NCBI GenBank assembly: GCA_965216025.1
Contig: CBDCEX010000016.1
Span: forward strand, 248,001 to 312,000
Source of the DNA: JADFQT01 sp965216025
Lineage (GTDB): Bacteria; Chloroflexota; Dehalococcoidia; Lucifugimonadales; UBA3495
Reading direction: 5' to 3'
Length of the DNA stretch: 64,000 nucleotides
A program made the position numbers and the translations under genes. Positions 27,538 to 35,957 of the stretch are shown here, piece after piece (position 1 is the first letter of the stretch; every line of letters starts with the position of its first letter). The notes under the pieces are model-generated. The model did not search any database. It was not told the DNA's origin and worked only from the letters and a program-made list of their open reading frames with translations.

Positions 27538-28958
27538 TATTACAACGTCAGTTCAGGGAGGGATGTGGGGTGATGCCCGCATGGCGGCGCGGCGCTTGGC
27601 ATGGGAGCGTTTGGCCCGTTCGTTACTGTCCTGCGTATCCTCAAGCCACCGCAGCAACTCGGTTGGCCCGAACCGTTCCCGGGGCAGCATTTCCCGCACC
27701 ACCCGGTAGACCTGCGGCCTCGTGATCCGGGGCATCTTTTTCCCCCCAAGCCTGTTGCAGGCTCAGCAGAAAAGCTCCGCCCAGCAGGCACAGGGCCACG
27801 TGGTGATGCCAGCCAGCCCAGGTGCGGGTCTCGTACTCGTCCAGGCCTACGTCGCTTTTCTCCGTCTCAAACTCCGTTTCTATACGCCAACGGGAGCCTC
27901 CCACGTATGCCAGGGTCTCCAACGGGGTATCCTCCGGAGCATTGGACAGGTAATAGCGGGGTTCGCTGCCGTCCCGGTTCCGGCGGTAGACGGCCCAGTG
28001 GATTTCGCCGGGCTTGCGCCTGCTGGTCGGTCGCACCCTCTGGGCGCTGAAAAGGTAGCTGCGTGGCCCCTGGCTTCCCTCGGCCACCGTAATCTCACGC
28101 CAGGCCTCCTCCGGCAACTCGTCGCTGCGCTGCTCCATGGTCCGGCGCTGACCGTCTCGCAGCCTGGGTTTGCGGGGACGCCCGAATCCCTGATACTCCG
28201 CACTGGTCCAGGCAGGCTCCGGCGGCCACACCGTAAAGCCGGACGGAACGTCCAGCACGTACCACATCCCCAAGGCCGCCAGGCCCTCCCGGAAGGACGG
28301 CGACATCCCGAAGGCGTCGTCCGCCGCGACCCATCCAGCCTTCAGGTGGCCCCGCTCCTGTGCCCGCCCCACCATCTCCAAGGCCAACTCCGTCTTGGAC
28401 CGGTAGCCCTGCCTATCCTCCGGCACACCCGCCGCCTCACACCGGTCTTTGTCCGAGGTCCAACTCTCGGGCAGATACAGCCCCTTGTCCACCAATGCCC
28501 GTCCCAACGGGCTGACATAGGCCAGGAACATCCCCGCCTGGCAGTTGGCCACCTTCCCCAGCCTCCCGCAGTACTGCCGGGCCACTCCCACCGACTTCCT
28601 CCCCTGCTTGGGAAAGTCGCTGCCGTCCAGCACCCACACCCCTTCCGGATGCTCCAGCCGGGTTCCAGGGAGAATCGGTGAGAAACCGCTGCATCCCTCG
28701 GGCTGACCCCGGAACCGTCTCCGACAGGTTCTCAGCGTTGCGCCGCTCCCCAGACTGTACCAGCAGGGCCTGGAGATAATGACCGCTGTGCTCCCGCGTC
28801 TCCCGGCGGCCAAACAGCGGCGCGAAGTAAGCGTGAAAATCCCGAAATGCCCCGTACACCTGCTCGAAAGCTGCCGCATCCACATCCCCACCTCACCTGC
28901 CTATTCCCTCTCCAGCTACACAGTCATCCTATCAAACTAACTGACGTTGTAATACTAG
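27534..28958 (-). mobile_element. IS701-family IS, degraded copy (1425 bp), chain link 3
   Basis: Ends CTAGTATTACAACGTCAGTT and, inverted, CTAGTATTACAACGTCAGTT, sharing CTAG with MITEs on both sides. It is a diverged relative of the two 1460-bp IS701 copies. Confidence 0.88.
27553..28883 (-). pseudogene. IS701-family transposase with internal deletion
   Basis: The N-terminus reads MDAAAFEQVYGAFRDFHAYF and LLVQSGERRNAENLSETVPG in one frame (from 28883). After RFLTDSPW about 15 codons present in other copies are missing and the frame shifts to VWVLDGSDFPKQGRKSVGVA, AGWVAADDAFGMSPSFREG and GSRWRIETEFETEKSDVGLD (the three catalytic blocks). A third frame holds the C-terminal MPRITRPQVYRVVREMLPRE (27735-27553). 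The deletion makes it inactive, but the C-terminal frame is well conserved with the intact copies. Confidence 0.85.
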
Positions 28959-29132
28959 AAGTCTGGCCGGAAAGCCATTGGCCGGGTTTTACGCTACGCC
29001 AATCAGACGTATTCAAGACTTATATGGCATGGTGGTGCATGTAATACGTTGCAACACGCACTATGCCATCGATAATCGACGTTAAGAAAACGCTGGCCTA
29101 GGGGGAATCGAGGTTTCCGGCCAGACTTCTAG
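28955..29132 (+). repeat. IS1182-type MITE (178 bp), chain link 4
   Basis: Same ends as 27359-27537 with more internal differences. Both terminal CTAG tetramers are shared with flanking IS701 elements. Confidence 0.87.
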
Positions 29133-30588
29133 TACTACAACGACGAGTTGTCTGGTAGGATGGCTGGACAGATGATGTTGGGGGGTTTGGGTGATGGATG
29201 CGGCGAGCTTCGAGCGGGTCTACGACAGCCTTCAGGAATTCCACGCCTTCTTTGCGGCCTCCTTCGGCCGCAAGCAGTGGCGGGATCACAGCGGGAATTA
29301 CCTTCAGGCGCTGCTGGTGCAGGACCAGGAGCGGCGCAACGCCGAGAATCTCTCGGAATCGGTGGGCATCTCGGCCCGGGCGATGCAGCGCTTTCTCACC
29401 GAGGCCCGGTGGTCCGATGAGACAGTCATAGGGCGGTTGCAGGAATACTTGGCCCCCAGGCTGGGACACCCGGAGGCGGTGTGGGTGTTCGATGGCAGCG
29501 ACTTCCCCAAGCAGGGCAGGAAATCGGCGGGAGTGGCCCGGCAGTACTGCGGCAGGCTGGGCAAGGTGGCCAACTGCCAGGGTGGGATGTTCCTGGCCTA
29601 CGTCAGCCCGCTGGGCCGGGCGTTGGTGGACAAGCGGCTGTATCTGCCCAAGAGTTGGACCTCCGACCAGGACCGGTGTGCTGCGGCGGGTGTGCCGGAG
29701 GACCGGCGGAACTACCGGTCAAAGACGGAGTTGGCCCTGGAGATGCTGGAGCGGGTCCTGGAGTTGGGCTACCTCAGGGCCGAGTGGGTTGCCGGAGACG
29801 ACGCCTTCGGGATGTCGCCGACCTTCCGGGAGGGACTGGCGGCCCTGGGGATGCGCTACGTGCTGGACGTTCCGGGCGGCACTACGGTCTGGCCCTTGGA
29901 CCCGGCTTGGACCAGTCCGGAATATCCGGGGTTCGGCCGCCCCCGCAAACCCAAGCTGCGGCCTGGGCAGCGGCGGACCATGGAGCAGCGCGGTGATGAA
30001 CTGCCGGATGAGGCTTGGCGGGAGATAACGGTGGCCCAGGGAAGCCAGGGGCCGCGCACCTACCGGTTCAGTGCCCAGCGGGTGCGGGCCACCAGGAGGC
30101 GCAAGCCCGGCGAGGAACTGTGGGCCGTCTGGCGCCGGAACCTGGACGGCAGCGAGCCCCGCTACTACCTGTCCAACGCTCCCGAGGGCACAACCTTGGA
30201 GACTCTGGCCTACGTGGGTGGGTCCAGGTGGCGCATTGAAACGGAGTTCGAGACTGAGAAGGGTGACGTGGGGCTGGACGAATACGAGACCCGCAGCTGG
30301 GCAGGGTGGCATCACCACATAGCCATGTGCCTGCTGGGTGGAGCGTTCCTGCTGAGCCTGCAGCAGGATTGGGGGGGAAAAGATGCCCCGGATCACGAGG
30401 CCACAGGTGTACCGGGTGGTGCGGGAGATGCTGCCCCGGGAGCAGTTCGGGCCCGATCAATTGCTGTTGTGGCTGGAGGATACGCAGCTACGCAACGAAC
30501 GGGCTCGCCGTTCCCACGAGAGACGCCGCTCCACCCGCCGCGAAAGCAGGATGGAGCCGCCACCTTAAACCCGTCGTTGTAGTACTAG
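29129..30588 (+). mobile_element. IS701-family IS copy A (1460 bp), chain link 5
   Basis: Ends CTAGTACTACAACGACG, inverted and perfect over 17 bases. A nearly identical 1460-bp copy in reverse lies at 41640-43099. YTAR targets with 4-bp duplication are typical of IS701. Confidence 0.92.
29191..30582 (+). CDS. IS701-family transposase (copy A), C-terminus in a shifted frame
   Basis: Start GTG 29191 or ATG 29194. Catalytic blocks: VWVFDGSDFPKQGRKSAGVA (Asp), AEWVAGDDAFGMSPTFREG (Asp), GSRWRIETEFETEKGDVGLD (Glu). At a G7A4 run (30370-30380) this frame passes into a tail without family resemblance, while the frame beginning MPRITRPQVYRVVREMLPRE (30383-30568, 61 codons) continues the expected protein and is conserved in the other two copies. 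A one-base forward slip or separate translation of the small frame would supply it. Otherwise intact. Confidence 0.88.
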   Translation: MMDAASFERVYDSLQEFHAFFAASFGRKQWRDHSGNYLQALLVQDQERRNAENLSESVGISARAMQRFLTEARWSDETVIGRLQEYLAPRLGHPEAVWVFDGSDFPKQGRKSAGVARQYCGRLGKVANCQGGMFLAYVSPLGRALVDKRLYLPKSWTSDQDRCAAAGVPEDRRNYRSKTELALEMLERVLELGYLRAEWVAGDDAFGMSPTFREGLAALGMRYVLDVPGGTTVWPLDPAWTSPEYPGFGRPRKPKLRPGQRRTMEQRGDELPDEAWREITVAQGSQGPRTYRFSAQRVRATRRRKPGEELWAVWRRNLDGSEPRYYLSNAPEGTTLETLAYVGGSRWRIETEFETEKGDVGLDEYETRSWAGWHHHIAMCLLGGAFLLSLQQDWGGKDAPDHEATGVPGGAGDAAPGAVRARSIAVVAGGYAATQRTGSPFPRETPLHPPRKQDGAATLNPSL

Positions 30589-30798
30589 GACATACTACAA
30601 ACAGCCACAGGCATATACTCCGGTGTGCCCTGGGGCAGTACAAAGGGGCCACATTTGATGGAAAAGTGGTCTATGGTGACCAAACGCGATGCAGGAAGGG
30701 GAGACCGATGACTTTTAGACAGTAGTCACCATCGGCCAATGCGGGGAGGAAATCTTGAGAAGACAGGAGGTTATCCGCAGAGATAAAGGCGTTGGGTA

Positions 30799-31029
30799 GT
30801 GGGTCAATTTGTTGACCGGCAGGCTTGGGTAGCATTAACCTTAAGTGACTTTCAGGTGCTAGCCCAGGGAATTTATATTGAGGAGCATGCGATTTTGGCC
30901 AAGTCTAAACCAAAGCGAGAAAAGCGGGCAGAGACTACTGCGGAATTCGTCCAACGGGTCAGCCGAAAAGGTGATAAACCCAACGGGCTCAAGCTGCGCT
31001 TTGTCTGGATGAAGCGGCGACACCACTGA
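30799..31029 (+). CDS. Small possible gene, 76 residues
   Basis: A GTG-initiated frame with a basic C-terminal half (KSKPKREKRAETTAEFVQRV then SRKGDKPNGLKLRFVWMKRR). No family recognised and no strong ribosome site. It lies in a 460-base stretch between IS701 copy A and the convergent HTH gene that otherwise holds nothing. It may be a gene fragment. Confidence 0.25.
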   Translation: MGQFVDRQAWVALTLSDFQVLAQGIYIEEHAILAKSKPKREKRAETTAEFVQRVSRKGDKPNGLKLRFVWMKRRHH

Positions 31030-31052
31030 CGCGTAAATCTCTGTCCGCTGCT

Positions 31053-31367
31053 CTACCTATTTCTGCTGCCCGTCATTTTTACCTTGCCACTCCGATTCGT
31101 CCAGCCACCGTAAGTATCAACCGAGTTGCTGAACTCCCTCTCCTCTCCACACAACCTGCACCTCCCTGTACTTACCGGGCCATCCGGTGTCTCGATAATC
31201 CAATGGTGGGCGCAGGGCACGACTTCATCGAGTTTTGCCTGATTTGACGGAGAGGGGACAACGCCCCGGTAGACCCAATCCTGAACCGTCTTGAGCGGCA
31301 CCTCCAATTCAAGGGCAAGCTGCCGTACGCTTAATCCTTGCTGTTGCAACAGTAAGTTCACGTTCAT
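31053..31367 (-). CDS. HTH protein with C-terminal zinc-ribbon-like motif
   Basis: A 104-residue protein. Residues 1-40 are a helix-turn-helix (LLLQQQGLSVRQLALELEVP then LKTVQDWVYRGVVPSPSNQA). Residues about 50-80 hold CAHHWIIETPDGPVSTGRCR followed by LCGEEREFSNS, giving a C-x-H-H...C-x2-C cluster fit for one zinc ion. The C/H cluster with WIIE and SxGxCxxCGxxRxFxNS is a pattern I associate with small proteins of Chloroflexota. It is probably a DNA-binding regulator. Convergent with the small frame to its left and free-standing. Confidence 0.6.
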   Translation of the reverse strand: MNVNLLLQQQGLSVRQLALELEVPLKTVQDWVYRGVVPSPSNQAKLDEVVPCAHHWIIETPDGPVSTGRCRLCGEEREFSNSVDTYGGWTNRSGKVKMTGSRNR

Positions 31368-31583
31368 CGTAGGTACATCCTACTATGGCATCCCCTAGCC
31401 ATTTGCCATCAAAATAGCAGAAGCTCCTAGCTAAGGCAAATCCAAACCTGTTTATGAGCAATGAGGAGGGGTAGAGGGTCTGTTCTACTAAGCCCAAATC
31501 AACCACTCTACCCGATGCCTGAGGCAGGTCCTCCGAGGTCACCACCGCGTGTATTCCGGCCAAGGCCAGAGCCCAGGCTGGTA

Positions 31584-32072
31584 TTAACTGTAATTATTCA
31601 GCCAGTAAAATCCTCTAACGCCGCGAGGACAATGAAGATTGCGAAAATCACTCCGAAGAAGCCGCCAATACCTATTGAGGCCCACTTTCAGGTTGTCCTC
31701 TTGGGTCAGGAACTCCGTCTCGAACCGGCCCATCTCACTGGTGCTGGCTCCTTTCCGCTCCGAGCCTTGCCATCCCACGATCACTCGCATGGCTGGGTCT
31801 TGGGAAAGGCGCACTGCGTCATTGGTGTCGTCGTAGCCGGCCAAGCGGCTGTAGATCGACTGTCTTAGCAGCGGAACCAGGTGGTGAAGGATATTGCGTC
31901 CGGTACGGCTTTCCTGGAGGTAGTCCTCAGCGATTTCGGTAAGGCCCAAGGCATCATCAAACTCTCGAAAGGCAAGAAGACCAGCGTCGGAGGTGATGGT
32001 TGAGCCGTGAAATTCCAGGCGGACTTTGGGGTTGAATTGGAGCCGGAGAGGGGCTTTTTCGCCGTCACCCAT
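31584..32072 (-). pseudogene. IS1380-family transposase N-terminal remnant
   Basis: The 162-residue frame has LEFHGSTITSDAGLLAFREF, DDALGLTEIAEDYLQESRTG and LVPLLRQSIYSRLAGYDDTN DAVRLSQDPAMR split by normal spacing, which are the N-terminal blocks of another IS1380 group, unlike the intact IS1380 at 3715-5432. After SEMGRFETEFLTQEDNLKVG it departs from the family, and no catalytic Asp is reached. Ends not found. Confidence 0.75.
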
Positions 32073-32308
32073 CAGGTGCCTCCATGATGCCTACGGCATC
32101 TTACTGCAAAGTGACATATCATGGAGTTATTATAGCTGGGAACACGCAAAAAAGGGCCCATAATTAGACAATGGTTGAAAGACCATCGACGAATTACTGA
32201 GAAAGCTTTTTAGCCATATGGGAAATGTGGGCCTAGAGCAACTTGGGCAGGTGCTACGTACAGTTGGTCTCCTGACAGCGAATGTAGGAAGCCCTTGGGT
32301 TGAAGGAG

Positions 32309-32487
32309 CTAGAAGTCTGGCCGGAAAGCCATTGGCCGGGTTTCGCGCTACGCCAGACAGACGTATTATAGTCTTATGTGGCATGATAGTGTCTGTAATA
32401 CGGTTCAAGAACCCATTGTTACATCGATAATCGTCGCTAAGAAAACGACGGCTTGGGGAGAATCGGGGTTTCCGTCCGAGTTTCTAG
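32309..32487 (+). repeat. IS1182-type MITE (179 bp), isolated copy
   Basis: Left end CTAGAAGTCTGGCCGGAAA, right end TTTCCGTCCGAGTTTCTAG. Unlike most other copies it is not next to another element, and CTAG flanks it on both sides. The right end is closer to the IS1182 right end than to its own left end. Confidence 0.85.
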
Positions 32488-32573
32488 GCCGGCACTCAGG
32501 GATATGACGGCTCTCTATCGAGAAATAGCTGAGTGGTTTGAACAGCAATTACAGGTGGATTGAACACGTACTC

Positions 32574-32724
32574 CTAAACTAAAGCCAAGATGGGATGTGC
32601 AATTGGAAGAGGTCTAGCGGCGGTGGCGAACCGTCGTCCAAGTGCAGGGAGGAGAGCTTCACTGTGGTACGTAAGCCGATCTTTAGAAACCCACCAATTA
32701 GATTTCATCTTGGCTTTAGTTTAG
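32574..32724. repeat. IS630-type MITE (151 bp) upstream of cytochrome gene
   Basis: Ends CTAAACTAAAGCCAAGATG (inverted at the right), with C-TA and TA-G flanks. It ends 27 bases before the cytochrome start and replaces whatever promoter or 5' coding sequence once lay there. The first base pairs of an artificial extended frame come from the MITE. Confidence 0.8.
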
Positions 32725-32750
32725 GAATAACCCTCGCTGCTTGGCACGGT

Positions 32751-33212
32751 ATGGGCCGGTCCCTGGTAGCTGTGCTTCTGCTCGCCGCCTGCGGAACTGG
32801 ACCCAACGGAATGTCGCCGGAGTCACTGGCCGAAGGCCGGAGCGTCTACCAGGCCAACTGTGCCGTGTGCCACGGCCCCAATGGGGAAGGTCAGATGGAC
32901 TGGCACATCCGCAAGGCGGATGGGACCCTGCCCCCGCCGCCGCTCAACGGCGACGGTCACACTTGGCATCACGGGGACGGCACGATTTTCAGGACCGTCA
33001 GCCAGGGCGGGGCCATCTACGAATCCCCTGCCCTGCCGGGTTTCCAGAGCGGAATGCCGGCCTTTGGGGACACACTTTCCCACGGGGAGATTGTCTTGGT
33101 CATCAACTACCTGAAGAGCACGTGGGGAGACAAGATGTTCCAGGGGGCGGTGAAGAGGGAGTCCCAGGCGATGGTCAGCGAAAGGGACCCGTTTCCGGAA
33201 GGGGCACCATAG
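32751..33212 (+). CDS. c-type cytochrome lipoprotein
   Basis: From ATG 32751 the product starts MGRSLVAVLLLAACGTG, a short lipoprotein signal with lipobox LAAC. The mature domain has one haem site CAVCH (QANCAVCHGPNGEG), a later PGFQSGMPAFGDTLSHGEIV segment that supplies the distal Met, and the terminal helix ILVINYLKSTWG-like (VLVINYLKSTWGDKMF). It is a class I mono-haem cytochrome c for extracytoplasmic electron transfer. The MITE just upstream removes any ribosome site, so expression is doubtful and the true N-terminus may be lost. Confidence 0.82.
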   Translation: MGRSLVAVLLLAACGTGPNGMSPESLAEGRSVYQANCAVCHGPNGEGQMDWHIRKADGTLPPPPLNGDGHTWHHGDGTIFRTVSQGGAIYESPALPGFQSGMPAFGDTLSHGEIVLVINYLKSTWGDKMFQGAVKRESQAMVSERDPFPEGAP

Positions 33213-33242
33213 GTCCAAGACCCCCCTGGGCATCAGGGATAA

Positions 33243-33275
33243 CAAAAACGCCGGCACTTCACAGCCGGCGTCGTT
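33243..33275 (+). terminator. Hairpin after the cytochrome gene
   Basis: ACGCCGGC ACTTCACA GCCGGCGT forms an 8-bp GC-rich stem about 35 bases after the cytochrome stop, followed by CGTTG and no long T-run. It could serve the cytochrome gene or, read in reverse with AAAAAC giving GTTTTT, the convergent small membrane gene. Confidence 0.5.
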
Positions 33276-33332
33276 GCCCATGGGAGGGCGTTTGGGGGTT
33301 TGAGGATGGGCCACGCCCATCTAGTGGAACGG

Positions 33333-33554
33333 TCAAGCGTATTTCAGGCTAGCTAACATCACTCCGTCGCTGTCTGGGCTCAGTTCCCCTCCTGCTGCAG
33401 CGAACTGTTCGGTGATGAGCATTGGCCGGGCCAGAGCGGTGTTGGCATCCTGCAGTTCCTTGACCTGTTCCAACGCTGTTCCGATGAGGGCAAAGATGAG
33501 GATGGCCAGGAGGGCAATGCCGACGAGTTTCGCCTTTAACGGGACCGTTGTCAT
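33333..33554 (-). CDS. Small single-TM protein
   Basis: A 73-residue product MTTVPLKAKLVGIALLAILI with a hydrophobic segment at residues 8-27, then a helical EQVKELQDANTALARP part and a short acidic tail. Composition and an in-frame ATG make it credible, but no family or ribosome site is recognised. It may be the N-terminus of a longer membrane sensor-like protein that has been truncated. Confidence 0.4.
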   Translation of the reverse strand: MTTVPLKAKLVGIALLAILIFALIGTALEQVKELQDANTALARPMLITEQFAAAGGELSPDSDGVMLASLKYA

Positions 33555-33644
33555 CGCATCGTAGCTTCGTTTGCTGGTTGTTTAATTGTAACCCGACCGC
33601 AACGGCATTTCCATGGCCAGTAGGCCAGCCTGACCCGCTGCTGG

Positions 33645-34030
33645 TGGCTGAAGGTCATCTGGGACAACGCGCCGGCGCATAGGGGCGAGGCGGTGCGGGA
33701 GTACCTGCTGACACTGGGTCTGGAGTTGCGACTGTTGAACCCCCGTTTTCACGAGGGCAAGCTCTGCCGGGGTACAGCCCGGACTTCAACGCCGATGAGG
33801 CTGTCTGGGGCTGGGCAAGAGAGGAGGCGACTGAAAATCTGTGCCTGGGAAGCAAAGCGGCTGTGCAGGAGAGGGTCGGCAAATTCCTGGCCTGGCTGAC
33901 CAGCCGGAAAGACGAGGTGAGACGGCGCTACCGGATGATCTTGCAATCAAGGGCCGAATCACTGCTGCGAGACTCCCAGCCGGAATCACCACACCCGGCA
34001 AATGCGCATCCCACCTTGGCTTTGGTTTAG
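33645..34030 (+). pseudogene. IS630-family transposase C-terminal remnant
   Basis: Frames with shifts read KVIWDNAPAHRGEAVREYLL and GLELRLLN, an unrelated short insertion, then YSPDFNADEAVWGWAREEAT and KDEVRRRYRMILQSRAESLL, ending in the element end CACCTTGGCTTTGGTTTAG. It is a diverged relative of the intact IS630 at 3710-6644, with the same right end. The second Asp and the Glu are kept; the N-terminal half is gone. Confidence 0.8.
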
Positions 34031-34146
34031 TACTCAGTCATGTTTGGAATCAAAGGGTTCAGCGGCCCCGGCAAGGCCGGTTGGACAATCACTCTGAGGT
34101 TACGCTGTTCCAAGGATACTGCGATTTCACGGTTGACTGAGTACTA
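34028..34146. repeat. 119-bp MITE with TAGTACTCAGTCA ends
   Basis: A perfect 13-bp inverted repeat, TAGTACTCAGTCA at 34028-34040 and TGACTGAGTACTA at 34134-34146, bounds a short non-coding segment. It abuts the IS630 remnant on the left and an IS5 element on the right. Similar ends occur near 1024-1038 and 38745-38762. Confidence 0.65.
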
Positions 34147-34147
34147 A

Positions 34148-35070
34148 GTAACTATCTCAAAACAGTAAGGCGCCAAACTCGCGGGTACCACAGTAGCCCG
34201 CAGGCCAGTTGCAAAAGACCCAGGAAATTGGATGCCTTTTTGTCGTAACGGACAAGTAATCCTCTGCACTTGGACAGCCACGACAGGGTTCGTTCCACCA
34301 CCCAACGTCGGGCCGGATGGGTCTTCTCGCCGAAGCTATCCAGCTTCTCCTCACCAATACGTCGTATGTGGGCCTGATACCCGTGGGCAGCGGCAGCTTG
34401 GTGGCCGGTGGGATTGTCATACCCTTTGTCCAGACATAGGTGCTGGGGTGCCTGGTCAGTGGGCTGAGGCCGCTCCACCACAATGGCTTCCAGGGTGGCT
34501 TCCAGCAGCTTGGTGTCGTGGACATTGGCTCCAGCTACCACTAGACTCAGAGGCCCTCCATCCCCCTCTACCAACAGGCTTCGCTTGCTGCCCGCCTTGC
34601 CCCGGTCCGTGGGATTGGGGCCAATTGCGTCCCCCCCAGGCGAGCTTTACCCAGGGCGCAATCCGCTGCTTGCCATTCCCAGTCCACACCTCCCAGCTCT
34701 TCACATTCCTCTACCATGACCGACCACACTTGGTTCAACACTCCCGATTCTACCCATAGCTGAAAAGTACGATGGATAGTACTATCGTCACCAAAAGTCT
34801 TGGGCAGATGGTTCCATTGGCAACCACTACGTAAGCGAAAGATAATTCCGTTAAGGATTGGCCTTGGGTTGACCCGCTTGCGACCGGTGGTTTTGGGAGG
34901 GATTCCCTCCAGGATCACTGGCTCAACTTTCTCCCACAAATCGTCCGGAATCTCCCAAATAGTCTCCAGCGGTTCAACTTGCCTCATTGGTTTCACTGCT
35001 TTCACCTCCACACTTTTGGTGGAAGTATAATATAAGTTTCAAATTCAATTCAAGGTTTTGAGATAGTTAC
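34148..35070 (-). mobile_element. IS5-family insertion sequence (923 bp)
   Basis: Ends GTAACTATCTCAAAAC and its complement GTTTTGAGATAGTTAC, flanked by CTAA and CTAG, consistent with a TA-centred YTAR target. It abuts the 119-bp MITE on the left and truncates the gene at 35071 on the right. Confidence 0.85.
34152..35011 (-). CDS. IS5-family transposase, two frames joined at G7
   Basis: OrfA (35011-34568) has the DUF4096-like N-terminus WEIPDDLWEKVEPVILEGIP and LRSGCQWNHLPKTFGDDSTI, then the first catalytic Asp segment WQAADCALGKARLGG. OrfB (to 34152) has GDGGPLSLVVAGANVHDTKL, LCLDKGYDNPTGH (second Asp) and RRWVVERTLSWLSKCRGLLV (Glu). The frames meet at CTGGGGGGGAC: read as ctG GGG GGG, a -1 slip gives DAIGPNPTDRGKAGSKRSLL, exactly the expected linker. 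Confidence 0.87.
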
Positions 35071-35457
35071 CTAGTGGCCAAGCCAGACGCAAAGATCATT
35101 TCTATCGGAACAAAGGTAGGCCAGTTTCTTTCCAAGAAGGGGCTGTACGGTCACGTTGGGACTATACCTCACTACTCCGGTCGAGCGGCACGCTATTATG
35201 GAAAAGAAATCACGGGGAAGGAGAGGAAGTCTGAATACCAGGGGTTCGCCGCAGGTATCCATACCGTCTCTGGATGCTCCTGCAGTCCGAACCATGTCTG
35301 GGAAAGGGACTGTGAATTAGATGAAGCCACTCCAACGGAATTACAGAAGAGGTTGATGTTCGACTACAAGGTCCGGTTGGAGCGCATACGTGAGCAGGAG
35401 AGATCGGGCTGGAAGTACTGGCATCTGAAATGGGAAAGAGAAATGACCTCCACATGA
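35071..35457 (+). pseudogene. 5'-truncated gene, loosely uracil-DNA glycosylase-like
   Basis: The frame runs straight out of the IS5 end at 35070. The product includes AKIISIGTKVGQFLSKKGLY and TIPHYSGRAARYYGKE, then a basic C-terminus. The IISIGxKVGxFL strand-loop followed by xxHYS and AAR recalls the C-terminal half of UDG-superfamily proteins, but this is a weak resemblance. The GTG at its start is probably an internal codon, with the true 5' part removed by the IS. Confidence 0.35.
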
Positions 35458-35599
35458 GGAGAGGGCCCAGGAAGACTGCTGACAACTGGCGCGGAACCCA
35501 CGGCGTCACCGACCCAGGAACAGTCGACAGCGACTTCTATCCAGCTGCGACAGAATGCCTGGGGAGTTCCCAGTCGAACCGCCGGTGCTGGGAAATGAC

Positions 35600-35884
35600 T
35601 CAGACCAAGTTCAAGTAGGCTCTCCGGGCCTCAGAGAGGACCCGTTCGGGGTCCTGCTGATATTCAGCCCAGATATCCACAGTGAGTTTGGCAGCGCTAT
35701 TAAGACCGCCGCCAGGTACGGCAGTATCCAAAGCGTCGAAATTGCCCTTCCGCATCCAGATGGACGCCACGGTCCGGTCCATGGCACCAGCGAGAGCAAG
35801 TACGGCTGTGTGCCCCGGGGCCAACTCACCGTGGTATTCAACCTTGAGGTACAGGACCGCTAGGTCCTGATCCCTAGTCCATCA
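35600..35884 (-). pseudogene. N-terminal wHTH fragment of an HNH restriction-like protein
   Basis: Reading leftward: DQDLAVLYLKVEYHGELAPG, HTAVLALAGAMDRTVASIWM, RKGNFDALDTAVPGG, LNSAAKLTVDIWAEYQQDPE. The ALYL...LAxxxxRTxxxxxMRxxNFxALD...IWxEFxxDPE pattern is the N-terminal domain that precedes HNH nuclease domains in a family of putative restriction endonucleases. The frame has no proper start and stops before any HNH motif. It lies just downstream of, and in the same direction as, the QueC-like gene. Confidence 0.45.
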
Positions 35885-35957
35885 TTGTCAAGGTGGCCTT
35901 CCTCTGCTAGAGCGCAACCAACTGCGCCGCACGAACCAGCACGCAATGGATCGACAT

